From assembly GCA_946965045.2 (NCBI GenBank), contig OX337230.1, positions 496,001 through 560,000 on the forward strand: 64,000 nt of DNA, written 5' to 3'. Position 1 is the stretch's first letter, and each line of letters opens with the position of its first letter. This document shows, in pieces, positions 30,528 through 41,848 of this stretch. The translations under genes were made by a program, and so were the position numbers. The stretch comes from Epithemia pelagica (taxonomy: Eukaryota; Bacillariophyta; Bacillariophyceae; Surirellales; Surirellaceae). The notes beneath the pieces were generated by a model. That model saw only the letters and a list, made by a program, of their open reading frames with translations, had not been told where the DNA came from and did no database searches.

Positions 30528-31545
30528 GAGTTTTTGTAGGGGTGTCGAGCTCTTCTGTGGTCATGTGGTACAAGGCACCAAACCGTTGCGCATTGTACCA
30601 CAGGACAACAAAAGAGCTTGACACCAATGTACGAAACTCATATGAAACCAGGACTGCGGCAGCAAATCCAAAAAACGCTTCCATATATCTCTACAGCGAG
30701 ACCACAAGAGGGACATGTTTCTTCCAACTGTTGAGTGTGTCTGCCGAAAAGAAACCGCGTTGGTGGAGTGTCGTCGTTGCCATTCCAGAACCATGGAGTG
30801 AACCACCAAAAAAGGCACATGGAGACAATGAAAACATGATACCAAACAGGGAGAGAGAGGGAACAGGATGCCCCACAGGAACCTCTGTAAGATATTATGT
30901 GTCTCTTGTATCGCTTATGGCTTGGCGCAGTCATGTTTTGAATTCAAAGATCTTTGAAAACAAATATGAGAATCAACGAAACATGACTGCGGCAAGTTAT
31001 GAATTTTTCAACAGACACATCTTACAAACGTTCTTCTACAAGCCTTTGGAGACGAACAGAGTTTTTGGATGGGTGTCGGGCTCTTCTGCGGTCATGTGGT
31101 ACAAGGCACCAAACCGTTGCGCATTGTACCACAGGACAACAAAAGAGCTTGACACCAATGTACGAAACTCATATGAAACCAGGACTGCGGCAGCAAATCC
31201 AAAAAACGCTTCCACAGGTCTCTACAACGAGACCAAGAGGGACACGTTTCTTCCAACTGTTGGTGTGTCTGCCGAAAAGAAACCGCGTTGGTGGAGTGTC
31301 GTCGTTGCCATTCCAGAACCATGGAGCGAACCACCAAAAAAGGCACATGGAGACAATGAAAACATGATACCAAACAGGGAGAGAGAGGGAACAGGATGCC
31401 CCACAGGAACCTCTGTAAGATATTATGTGTCTCTTGTATCGCTCATGGCTTGTCGCAGTCATGTTTTGATGAAACCATGATTGCTCCAAATCATGAGCGC
31501 TTCAAGAGATGCTTCTACAAACAAAGACGAACACTTTTATTCGAA
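30528..31545. repeat. Tandem-repeat array, left part
   Basis: 30528-30936 and 31059-31466 are near-identical, 531 bp apart. The spacer between them and the bases up to the retrotransposon resemble further, more diverged units. A long plus frame and several minus frames cross the units, but they occur on both strands and carry no recognisable domain, so I take them as chance products of a young duplication. The array resumes at 40622 beyond the inserted CoDi-like element. Confidence 0.8.
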
Positions 31546-31550
31546 CCGTG

Positions 31551-31929
31551 AGTCGCGGTTAATCAGTGTGACGGACAGGCGATATGGCAGTCACGATTCG
31601 AATCTGTGAGACATAGAATCGTGTCCCCACTATGTATCCAAGAGCAATGCCTTACTACCAGAGAAGGCATTGCCCGTCGCATAGTAACCAAGCTCTAGCC
31701 ATTGGCATCAATGGTTCCAAACTAACCTCCATGAGTAAATGAGGAATTGATTCCTCGTGAGGAATCAAATGAGGAATCGAATGTAGTTCCTAAACCTAGA
31801 GCTTATAGTATCAACAAACAGAAAGTTGTGAAACAACTTCTCTAGTGTATTGTCGTGGAGACTTGATCACCTCCACGCCAATATAGGTACTACCCCTAGC
31901 TACTACAGAGTATCTTGTGTACTTTGACT
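31551..31929 (+). repeat. 5' LTR of CoDi-like element (31.6-40.6 kb)
   Basis: 379-bp direct repeat of 40235-40621; it lacks an 8-bp duplication. CCGTG target duplication on the left. Confidence 0.92.
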
Positions 31930-32211
31930 GGTTATTACGCCCTTTACTGCCTTACCCGCTCACGCATCCTTTGCCTCTAAGCTCTTGCTTACCCGTTCGA
32001 ACCCTCTCGCCGCCTGAATCTCCCCTCCGGCCGCCCCCTCCCTTGCAAGCTGTCGTCCTCCCCACGTGAAGACGACTCTCCCCGTTCCCTAGGAAGCTTC
32101 ACCTTGCTCCCCATCGAAGAGGAAATCCAATTCCTCTCGGACAGTGAAGAAGAAACCACCAGCGATCCATCCGCTGAGCCAAGTGCCGACGACTCCTCCA
32201 CCCAAGGAACC
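31930..32211 (+). other. Leader between 5' LTR and gag-pol start
   Basis: C/T-rich. The gag-pol phase is open from 31981 but has no ATG before 32212. GGTTATTACGCC at the start is a possible but imperfect primer site. Confidence 0.6.
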
Positions 32212-35200
32212 ATGCCTCCCACTGCTCCTCCAGCCCCTGCACCAACCGAACGCGTCCCGTTCAAGCCTCCAAGCCCTCGAATGGGTGGTTTAGTCCAACT
32301 CGATGAGTATAAATGGGCTGCCTGGACTGGTGGCAAGCCCCTAGCGAATTGGAAAGGCCTGGATCCAGCCGCATTCAATGGAACCACCCCCTTTCCCCGC
32401 ACCCCTCACCAACGTCGTTTCGGGGTGGACATCACGGGTTTCGAAACCCGCTGTGGTGGATTGTCGAATCGTTTCCGCCAAGGAGACAACCTCCACAAGT
32501 TCATGAAGCGTCTCGACGAGACACTCATTCTCCGCGGCATGGACACCATTGCCTACATGCTCGACCCCGCTGACAACACCCGCATGCGCCATATTGTGAA
32601 GGAGCACACTCGCTTCACCCTGCGCCATGTCCAACAGAACGCCGCGGCCCATTGCCAACAGTTTGACACATATGACGCCGAAAACGACACGGCCGCTCGT
32701 CTGTGCCTTTTGGAATCCGTCGACCTCAAGCTCCGCCAGCGAATTGAAACCAAGACCTCTTCCAACGACTCGTTCTGCCTTACCTGGATGACTTTCATCA
32801 GCATTCTTCAGTCTGATTCAGTCACCAAGTATGACAAACTTGCCGCCAAGATCGCCTCCAGGACCCCATTCATGTACGCCGGCCAAAACATCACGGAAAT
32901 GGCGGCCGACATGAAAGCAGATTGCGAAGACTTGTTTGCCTCCGGATTTTACAAACAAACCTTGACCCTTGGCATCTTAGAAGCGTTCTCTCTTGCGAAT
33001 GGAGACAGCCTCTACAACCTTGGATTGTTGAGTCTCCAACCGCTCATCCAAGCCAAGATTCTTGAAGTCCGTTACAAATCGGACCAGGACCAACAAGCCG
33101 ATCTCGAAGCCGCCGAATTGTCATTCAAAGACATCTGCGACAAGGCCGACTCCTTGTACTCTGATGCAATCAACCGTGGCTCCTGGCCACCGTCGAGCAA
33201 CAACAAAGATACAAAGGTTCCTCCCGAAGTCTTCGGCAAACTCACTGAAGTTCAAGCAATGGCCCTTCGGCAACACATGGGTGGTGCTTTCACAAAAGGA
33301 GCCTGTCTGATTTGTGGCGCCCAAGATCACTGGGCCAAAGATTGCCCCCAGCGTTCCTCCAAGCAGAACTCCGGGCAAAACTCCAACCGTCGCTCCAACT
33401 CCCAATCCAACTCCCAGCAACGATCCAACCGTGGTGGCCGTGATGGAAGAGGCAACCAAGGCGGACGAAATGCTCGCAACAACAACAACCGCAGCAACAA
33501 CAGCTCCTCATCCACGAACTGGAAGAAAATCGCACCCACCGGTGACCAACCAACCCAAAAACAGAGCGATGGCAAAACATACAACTGGTGTGGTATCTGC
33601 GAACGCTGGACGCCCACCCACACCACCGACACCCACAATGGCCCCGTTCCCACCAAGCGCCGCAACAACAACAACAATCGAAACAACCGCCAAGCCCAAG
33701 CCCACACCCTGGCCGTCGACTTTGACCCCTCCGCCTGGGCTGCGGTCATCGACATGGACGAGCTCGTTTGCGTCGCTTGCAGCGACCAAGACGAAACCGA
33801 AAACGAGAACGCGTCTCCTCCTTCCGCAAACGACGAAAACTCCTCCAACTCCATCCCTGACTCCTTCTGGGATGAGTTTTCCCCCACCGACAAAGAAGAT
33901 GATGATGACGCCATCTCCCTTTCCTCATCCTCCAAACCTCCAAGCACCAACTCATCCCCAAGTGAAGACGCTCCCCTGTGGATTGCTGCTGATGATTGTT
34001 TTGGTGCTGGCTCCGACACCGTTGATTGTTACTTTGGTCTTGTTGATGACTCCAGTGACGATGGCAAACCCTTCGCCAATGATGCAGACAAGAACGACAA
34101 CGAACACCATGAACAAACCTCTGTTGCCTCCTCCACACGTAGCATCCTCCTACCTCCAACTCCAGGCAACATTGACGCCCTGGACATCGACATGTCCACT
34201 TTGTCCCTGTCCACTGCTCCTCATGGCCGTTCTCCCCGTCGTACCCACCAAGCCAACACCACCAACGATTCATCCGTCACCTCCGTCCCCACTCGCGTGG
34301 ACCATACCCCCACGTCGACCGATCACCGACGCGAAGCCAATTTCGAAGCTGCCTTCCGTCACATCCCCACTACACCGCACCCCACCGCGTCGTACAACCG
34401 CCCCTTCGTTCCCTTTAGTCGTCCCTTCGGCCATCCATCGGCCATGACTTTAGACTTCGACTATGGCAGTCTTCCCCTGGAATGCATCAACTTTCCATTC
34501 CTAGGGGAAGACATCGCTCCAATTGACCCCGACGACGTCGTCCCCCCTGACCACCATCATGATGATACCTCCTCCTCCTTCGACGAATACACCGTCGACA
34601 GCGGTGTCAGCTCCACCACGGCCACTACGGCCAACGAAACCGCCGTCACGACCGCCACCGCAGTGTCGCTGCCCGTCCCCTCTCCCTCGGCCATGATCAT
34701 CTCCCCTCCTCCGGCCGATGACAACACCGTCGATGGAGATGACGACGATGCTGATGGCAACGACGCCGACGATGGAAATGATGAAGATGACGACGACACC
34801 ATCGACGATGACGACTCCCATGGTCCTCCTCCCGACGACGACCACAACCCAAACTACGATGCCGATCGTGATGATGACTCCAATGGTGCACCAACCTCCC
34901 AGACCACCACCGATACTCCATCTGATGCTGCTGTTACCAGCAACAACAGTGGGGAACCAACCGAATCTTCGCCTCCACCTTCGAATGACGACGACTCATC
35001 CTACGATCTTTTGGCTTCTGACACCGACGAAGCCACTGGTTCTACACCAGCCGAAAATTTGGATTCATCTACTGTATCTGTTATAAGTAGTATTAGTGTG
35101 ACCACCGACTCTGCTAACATCAGTACTCCCCAAGACCGAACCCCCCTACGTGCACCACTGGCCCGCCCTCCAACTCCGTTCAACCGCCATCTTGACGCGT

Positions 35201-38200
35201 GGCGAACAGCGGTTGCAGCGCCAGCCGAGCCAACCACCCCTCGCACGAATGCCCTTGGTCTTTACTCGCCGGTCGAGCCAACTGCTGTGCCATCTTCACC
35301 TCCGTCTCACACGACCCGTCCCCGTCGCACCTTCGACACCGACGATCCAGCAGTCCGCATCCAATGCATGGAACGAGCCGTCGCCCGACTCATCCACGTG
35401 CACACGGCCATCAACAAGGAAGAAGACCTTTCCCAGCTCTCTCCTCTCCGCGACCAACTCGAACAAGCCCGTACAAGTGTCCGCTTCCATCTCGAGACTC
35501 TCCGCCATGATGAATCCGTCCCCAACTCCAGGCTCGGAGCCCTCGATCCTCCCTTGAGCATCCAGTACACCTTCGCTTGGGAAATGGCCACCAATCCCCA
35601 CTACACGGCCACCCAAATGCAGTGTGAAAACACGTGCATCCCCGATCCACCCCCGAGCAAACGAATTAAGTTCGCACCTCATGCCAGCTTAGCATGTGTT
35701 CAACCAACCAACCAACCAAACAAACAACCACCGTCGAGGCGTCCCCCTGTCTCCCGACCACGATATCCTCGGAATCGGCACCAAGATCCCTTGGCCTCCC
35801 AATTCAGTTTGATTGTTTCGTTTTCTGCTCTTATCGTGGCTTCCCTTTCATGGCTCCAACCCACCGTCTTTTTCCACCATCTGTGGTACTATGGCTGCTG
35901 TATCCCCTTGACCCTCTCGTGGATTGGTGAATTTCTCCTCACACATCGGCTCCTTCCCCGCTCCAAACACCATCTCCGTCCTCGCCGGCACCCTTGGGCA
36001 CACCCAATGATGAGCCATGCTTCATCACGTGCATGCTCTTCTCTGGCCGAATGGTTTGTTGCGTCGTTTCGTACATGGTGGATCCACCACTGCCCCAACC
36101 TCTGCTCCACACCAGAGGGAGAGAGTCCACCAAACAATGGTGCTCCACAGAGGGCACGCCATCCAAACCGTTCCAATCGACACCGACGACGCCAACGACG
36201 AGGCAACCAGCAGCACACCCATGGACCATCCCACCAAGACTCCATCTCCGAACCTCAACTTTGCGCCCTCATTAACCAACTCGGCGAAAGTGAAGCCTTG
36301 AAAATGGCCCTCCAAGCTCCAGCCAAATTCAGATCCGCCATGGAAAACCAAAACTCATCCAGTTTCCCCATCATCTGGGACTCCGGAGCGAGTATTGCTG
36401 TGTCAAACACCAAGTCCGATTTTGTTGGATCGATCCGAAAAGTACGACCAGACCTGCAACTCAAAGGTGTTGCCCAAGGCGTCCCAATCAACGGACTCGG
36501 CACCGTCCACTGGTCCGTCATGGACACCAGAGGCAATCTCCGCACCCTCAAACTCTTGGCCTTGTTCATCCCATCGGCCAATTGTAGATTGTTGAGCACA
36601 ACACATCTCCTCCAACAATACCCCGGAGAAACCATCACCCTTCAAGACTGTGGATTGACTCTCAGCGGGATACAAGACGACTCTACTCGGACCCCGGTCT
36701 TTGCAACCATCAATCCGACCAACAACCTTCCCACCTGCTATGGCTATGGAAAAGATGGAATCCACCGATCCATCCGAGCACTCGTGACCACTATCACCGT
36801 CGTCCACGAACGAAACTTGAACTTGACCGAACCACAGAAGGAATGGCTTCGGTGGCACCAACGACTTTGCCACATGAACTTTCGCACCATCCAATTCCTT
36901 TTTAAATCCGGTGTATTGTCACGTTCTGCGTCAAACCGTCAGTTGCACACAGCCATCTGCAAACTACGGAGTCCGCCCATGTGTGCCGCCTGTCAATACG
37001 GCAAACAACGACAACGGTCAACACCAGGACAAACAGTCACCAAAGTTCTCGACCGTGACGGTGCCCTCAAAAACAACGACCTGTTTCCGGGCCAAAGTGT
37101 GTCGGTGGACCACTTTATTTGCTCCACGAAAGGTAGATTGTTTACGTCGAAAGGAAAGACAAAAGATGAGAAAATGTTTTGCGGAGGATGCATCTTTGTT
37201 GATCACGCCAGCGGCCACATTGATGTGGTCTTTCAGGCGCATCTCAACACTCACGAGACTTTGAATGCCAAACTCACCTTCGAGCAACGTTGCAAGGATG
37301 TGGGTGTCGTTCCCCAACGATACCACACTGACAACGGCAGCTGTTTCACTGCACAAGACTACACCAGGCAACTCGAAACCTTTGCCCAGATTCGGTCCTA
37401 CGCTGGAGTCGGCGCCCATCACCAGAATGGCGTCGCCGAACGAGCCATCCAAACCATCATGTCGATGGCTCGGACGATGATGCTCCACGCCAGCATCCAC
37501 TGGCCTGAGACAGCGGATCCCACCCTCTGGCCCATGGCGGTCTCCCACGCCGTCTTTGTCTTCAACCACGTTCCCAATCCGTCCACTGGCGTCTCACCCC
37601 ACGATATCTTTTCAAGAACGAGATGGCCACAAAAACGGCTACACGATCTTCATGTCTGGGGAGCACCTGTGTACGTCCTGGAAAAACGAATTGCAGACGG
37701 TAAGAAACTGCCAAGATGGCAACCAAGATCACAACGAGGGATGAACATGGGACTTTCTCCCCACCATGCCACCACAGCACCACTCGTTTTGAATCTTTCC
37801 ACGGGCGCCATCACACCGCAGTACCATGTCGTTTTCGACGATTGGTTTGCAACGGTGCCGACTCCAGCCGACCACAACACCACAGAAGACATCTCCAGAC
37901 TTGACAGTGTCTTTGGCGACATGACCAATCATCTGCACTCACCGGGGTACGACAACGATGACTGTGTGGACGACGCTGTCACCAGTGCACCACTTGCTGC
38001 TGTCAACCATCGTTCTGAAGACAATATTTTTACGTCTATGGAACGAACTGTTCCGTCTGTCCCTCTTTCTGTTGACACGCCAGCCGTCTCTGTCCCCAGA
38101 ACTCCCCCAGCCACTCCCACCACCCAGCCCTCCACGACTGCTTTGTCTCGTCTTGCCCCGTCGGTTAGTGCCCCACTCCCTTCTCCGCCTCCCGTGCCAC

Positions 38201-40194
38201 CTCCGACCACGCCAGTGCGCGATGTCCCTCCGCGCGCGGCGACACCTCCAAGGCCCCAACCTGCTGTTTCCTTCTCGGAACCGCTCGTTTTGCCTTCCCC
38301 GTCGTCTCCTGTCCCCGTGCACTCGGAACAGAGGGAGAATCCAGCACCACTGTCGCCTCTCCGCATGGCACCAGCCTCCAATCCCTCTTCTCCTCAGAAG
38401 GAGTCTCTCTCCTCGAGACAGCCCTCCTCTCAGAGGGAGCCGCCCTCTCAGAGGGAGCCACCAAGCAATCCTCCTTCCGACGCACCATCTGCTCGACGAT
38501 CCAACCGTGTCCGTCGTTCACCAAGTCGTCTCATCGAGAACATGGACGCCGCCCAACAATCCTATGTCGCCAATCAAGCCGAATTCGATGACATCAGTGG
38601 ATTCAAGGTTGCCATTTCAGATCCAGACACTCTGTCCTACGAACAAGCACGACAAGACAAGGATATTGACCATTGGAGAGAAGCGGCTAGAGTAGAAATT
38701 GAAGAACTAACTAACAAGGGTACATGGACTGAGGTTCCAGAGGAAGAAGCAACATCAAGAATCATCCCTGGCACCTGGGTCTTCAAGCGCAAGCGCCACC
38801 CAGACGGAACCATCAAGAAATACAAGGCCAGATATTGTGTCCGCGGCGATCTTCAAGAAGGTGATTTCGACACCTACTCACCCGTCGTCAACTGGGCCTC
38901 GATTCGTATCGCCCTGGTACTTGCCCTGGCTCGCAATTGGGCAATGGTCTGCATCGATTTCAACAATGCCTTCGTTCAGGCCGAGTTGAAAGATCCTGTT
39001 TGGATCCATATTCCGCGCGGTTTCTCCTCCACCAAGACCACCAAAACCTGTCTCCGACTCCACAAGAGCCTTTATGGACTCTCGGTTGCACCTCGGTTGT
39101 GGTACCAACGTCTCCGACAAGCCTTGCTCGACGATGGCTTCACCTAGAGCAAATTCGACGAATGTGTCTTCCTCAAGGAAAACATGATGGTGTTTCTCTG
39201 GGTGGATGATTGTGGTATTATTGCTCCAACGATGGACGCAATCAACGAATTTGTGAAACGACTCAAGGCTCGAGGATTCGAGCTCTCCGTGGACAGTGAT
39301 TTTGCTGAGTACTTGGGCATCCATTTCACTCGGAAGGATGGAACAATTACAATGACCCAACCAGGGCTCATCAAGAAGATCGTTGAGGCCACAGGCATGA
39401 CAAATTGCAATGGCAACTTTGTGCCAGCCTCCCAAGTGTGCCTTGGCAGTGACCCTGATGGACCACCGATGAAAGAAAAATGGAACTACCGTTCCATCGT
39501 CGGCATGCTCCTTTACCTTTCCACCAATACACGGCCAGATATCAGTTTTGCCGTCTCCCAAGTCGCTCGCTTTTCAACCAACCCGAAACAATCCCATGCC
39601 CAAGCCATCAAAATGATTGTCCGATACCTCTGGAGAACTGTAGATTGCGGGACAATTTTTCGGCCAACAACCGCCTTCAAGGTTGATTGCTATGTGGATG
39701 CGGATTTCATGGGCCTCCATGGCCGTGAATCCGAGGACGAACCGATCAGTGCCAAATCACGTACTGGATACATCATCCATTTTGGCGGTTGTCCCTTGGT
39801 CTGGAAATCTCAGCTCCAAAGTGAGATTGCCACCAGTACCTTCCACGCCGAATACGTCGCGCTTTCGCAAAGCATGCGTGTTGTTGTGTGGCTCCAAGAC
39901 ATCTTGTTCGAGATTAACCACCACCTTGACCTCGGCACCGACTCCCCAACCATCTTTGCTGAAGTCCATGAGGACAACAACAGCGCGTATCTTCTTGCCA
40001 ACAACCAGCGCCTCTCGTCCCGTTCCAGATCCCTCAACAACAAATACCACTGGTTCTGGGAAGCTGTGAAAGGGACGAATGCAACAGTTAGAATCTCCAA
40101 GATCGAAACAACGATGCAACGAGCGGACTATCTTACCAAAGGACTCTGCCGTGATGTTTTTGAGAGGATTCGGAAACTGAATCAAGGTTGGTGA
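32212..40194 (+). CDS. Gag-Pol polyprotein of CoDi-like element, one internal TAG
   Basis: The first ATG in the frame is 32212 (context ACCATGC). The frame has 2,661 codons including stop, broken only by TAG at 39145-39147 (GFT*SKFDECVF), where CAG is likely original. Order: Gag with a capsid-like helical domain; CCHC knuckle CLICGAQDHWAKDC (near 33304-33345); a second Cys/His cluster (WCGICERW); about 750 codons of S/T/P/D-rich linker; a hydrophobic region at about 35800-35950; protease IIWDSGAS (36370-36393); integrase zinc finger (HQRLCHMN, CAACQYGK) and triad (SVDHFIC, YHTDNGSC, NGVAERA); RT with FLWVDDCG just after the TAG; RNase H (CYVDADF, FHAEYVAL, HEDNNSAY). Gag and Pol share one frame without a stop between them, unlike the other element. 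If the TAG is real, full-length RT is made only by readthrough. Confidence 0.9.
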
Positions 40195-40225
40195 TTGACT
40201 GTGTTTGAAAAGATATCGCCCTTGT

Positions 40226-40234
40226 CAAGAGGGA
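40226..40234 (+). promoter_or_regulatory. Polypurine tract
   Basis: AAGAGGGAG directly before the 3' LTR, as in the other CoDi-like element. It fixes the LTR start at AGTC. Confidence 0.75.
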
Positions 40235-40621
40235 GAGTCGCGGTTAATCAGTGTGACGGACAGGCGATATGGCAGTCACGATTCGAATCTGTGAGACATA
40301 GAATCGTGTCCCCACTATGTATCCAAGAGCAATGCCTTACTACCAGAGAAGGCATTGCCCGTCGCATAGTAACCAAGCTCTAGCCATTGGCAATTGGCAT
40401 CAATGGTTCCAAACTAACCTCCATGAGTAAATGAGGAATTGATTCCTCGTGAGGAATCAAATGAGGAATCGAATGTAGTTCCTAAACCTAGAGCTTATAG
40501 TATCAACAAACAGAAAGTTGTGAAACAACTTCTCTAGTGTATTGTCGTGGAGACTTGATCACCTCCACGCCAATATAGGTACTACCCCTAGCTACTACAG
40601 AGTATCCTGTGTACTTTGACT
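40235..40621 (+). repeat. 3' LTR of CoDi-like element (31.6-40.6 kb)
   Basis: 387-bp copy of 31551-31929 with an extra AATTGGCA near 40388 and one substitution (C for T near 40606). Followed by CCGTG. Confidence 0.92.
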
Positions 40622-40626
40622 CCGTG

Positions 40627-41520
40627 TTTTGTCTGCCGAAAAGAGTTGGAATGTTGTCGTAGCAATTCCAGAACCATGGAAAGAATAGACAAACGGAGAG
40701 AGAGGAAACGGGATGCGGAACAGAACCTGGTGACCTTCGGTGACCCGTTGCTTTTGTGTGCATATCTGAGGGATGGTCCAGTTGGATGAAAACAAAAAGC
40801 AGCAAATCGCGTCGAGTGTTTGGGAGTGTACGAATTGGTTGCCAATCTCAAGACCTTCCACATAAATTCGAAAACCATGAAACCATGACTGTGGAACGTC
40901 AGGAACGCTTCAACATCTTTCAAACAGTTTCTTTGCAAACCTTTCGAGAGGGACACTTTGATTCGAAACATGTCTTGTCGGGCCAACAGCATTGGAACGG
41001 AGAAAGGGAACGTGATGCGGAACTGGACAAGAGGACCCGTCTGGTTCTACTTTGGTGTGTGCACAGTGGAGATGAGCCACTTAAAGGGACAAGATGACCC
41101 GTCTGGTTCTACTGTTGTGTGTGCACATTGTAGATTGGTGATGGAAGCAGCAAGTCTTGTGTGTCGTGTTTGGAAACATGCATTGGTTGTATTTCGTTTG
41201 ATTCTCGTAACGGTTTGGAAGGTCTTGATGATTCCAAGATCTTCCAAACCATTACGAAACTCAACGAAACATGACTGCGGCAAGTCATGCATGATTCAAC
41301 GGACACATCTTTCAAGCGTTCTTCTACAAGCCTCAGAGGGACACTTTGATTCGAAACGTACTGTGTCTGCCGAAAAGAGTTTGGGTGTTGTCGCAATTTC
41401 AGAAAAATGGAGGGAACATACAAAAAGACAAAAGGGAAGAGAGAGGAACAGACCAGATGGCCCGTCTGGCTCACTGGTGTGTGTGCATATCAGAGATGGG
41501 CCAGTTCGATAGATCATGGT
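40627..41520. repeat. Tandem-repeat array, right part
   Basis: Diverged units related to 30528-31545 recur here: GTCTGCCGAAAAGAG appears near 40630 and 41366, ACTTTGATTCGAAAC near 40956 and 41343, and AACATGACTGCGGCAAGT near 41268 as at 30982. Units are shorter and more worn than on the left. No gene called. Confidence 0.7.
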
Positions 41521-41848
41521 GTTTTGGAGAATCCGCGAGGTCAAAATTTTAGTTTTATACGGGGGGCGGTAATCTCGGACTTTTGTGCAAATGCCGGTTG
41601 TAGTTTCGAGTTTTCGCTTACTGTTCGTCGAGGCGACATGCTCGTTGGCATGGTCGGGTGAGTCTCCACGGTCGTCGGGGTGTTCCAGAAATTTCTTGCT
41701 GCTGCCTTTCCACATGGAAAAGATCGTTTTCTCGCCACGAACCACAAGAGCTTTCCTAGTGAAGTGCACCTCCTGTCCAAAGATTTGGAGGCCGCACCTC
41801 CTGTCCAAAGATTTGGAGGCCGTGCTGGCACCTCCGTTTGTGGCCTCC

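Larger units (their letters stand above)
31551..40621 (+). mobile_element. CoDi-like copia retrotransposon, plus strand, nearly intact
   Basis: LTRs at 31551-31929 (379 bp) and 40235-40621 (387 bp) differ by an 8-bp tandem duplication (AATTGGCA) and one substitution that I can see. Target duplication CCGTG at 31546-31550 and 40622-40626. The LTR ends are AGTC and GACT instead of TG and CA, still inverted copies. AAGAGGGAG precedes the 3' LTR. After the 5' LTR comes GGTTATTACGCCC, a poor version of the tRNA-Met primer site of the other element. Rejoining the flanks without the element restores a unit of the surrounding repeat array. One gag-pol frame fills the element, with a single internal TAG. 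Confidence 0.93.

Noticed and set aside
30200-31480. 426-codon plus-strand open frame
   Set aside because: It starts in unrelated low-complexity DNA and crosses two near-identical repeat units; long frames also occur on the opposite strand of each unit, and no domain is recognisable. Better explained as a tandem repeat.
33314-34447. Long alternative frames on both strands inside the second retrotransposon
   Set aside because: They are proline/threonine or histidine-rich shadows of the low-complexity gag-pol linker, which reads through in the main frame with clear domains.
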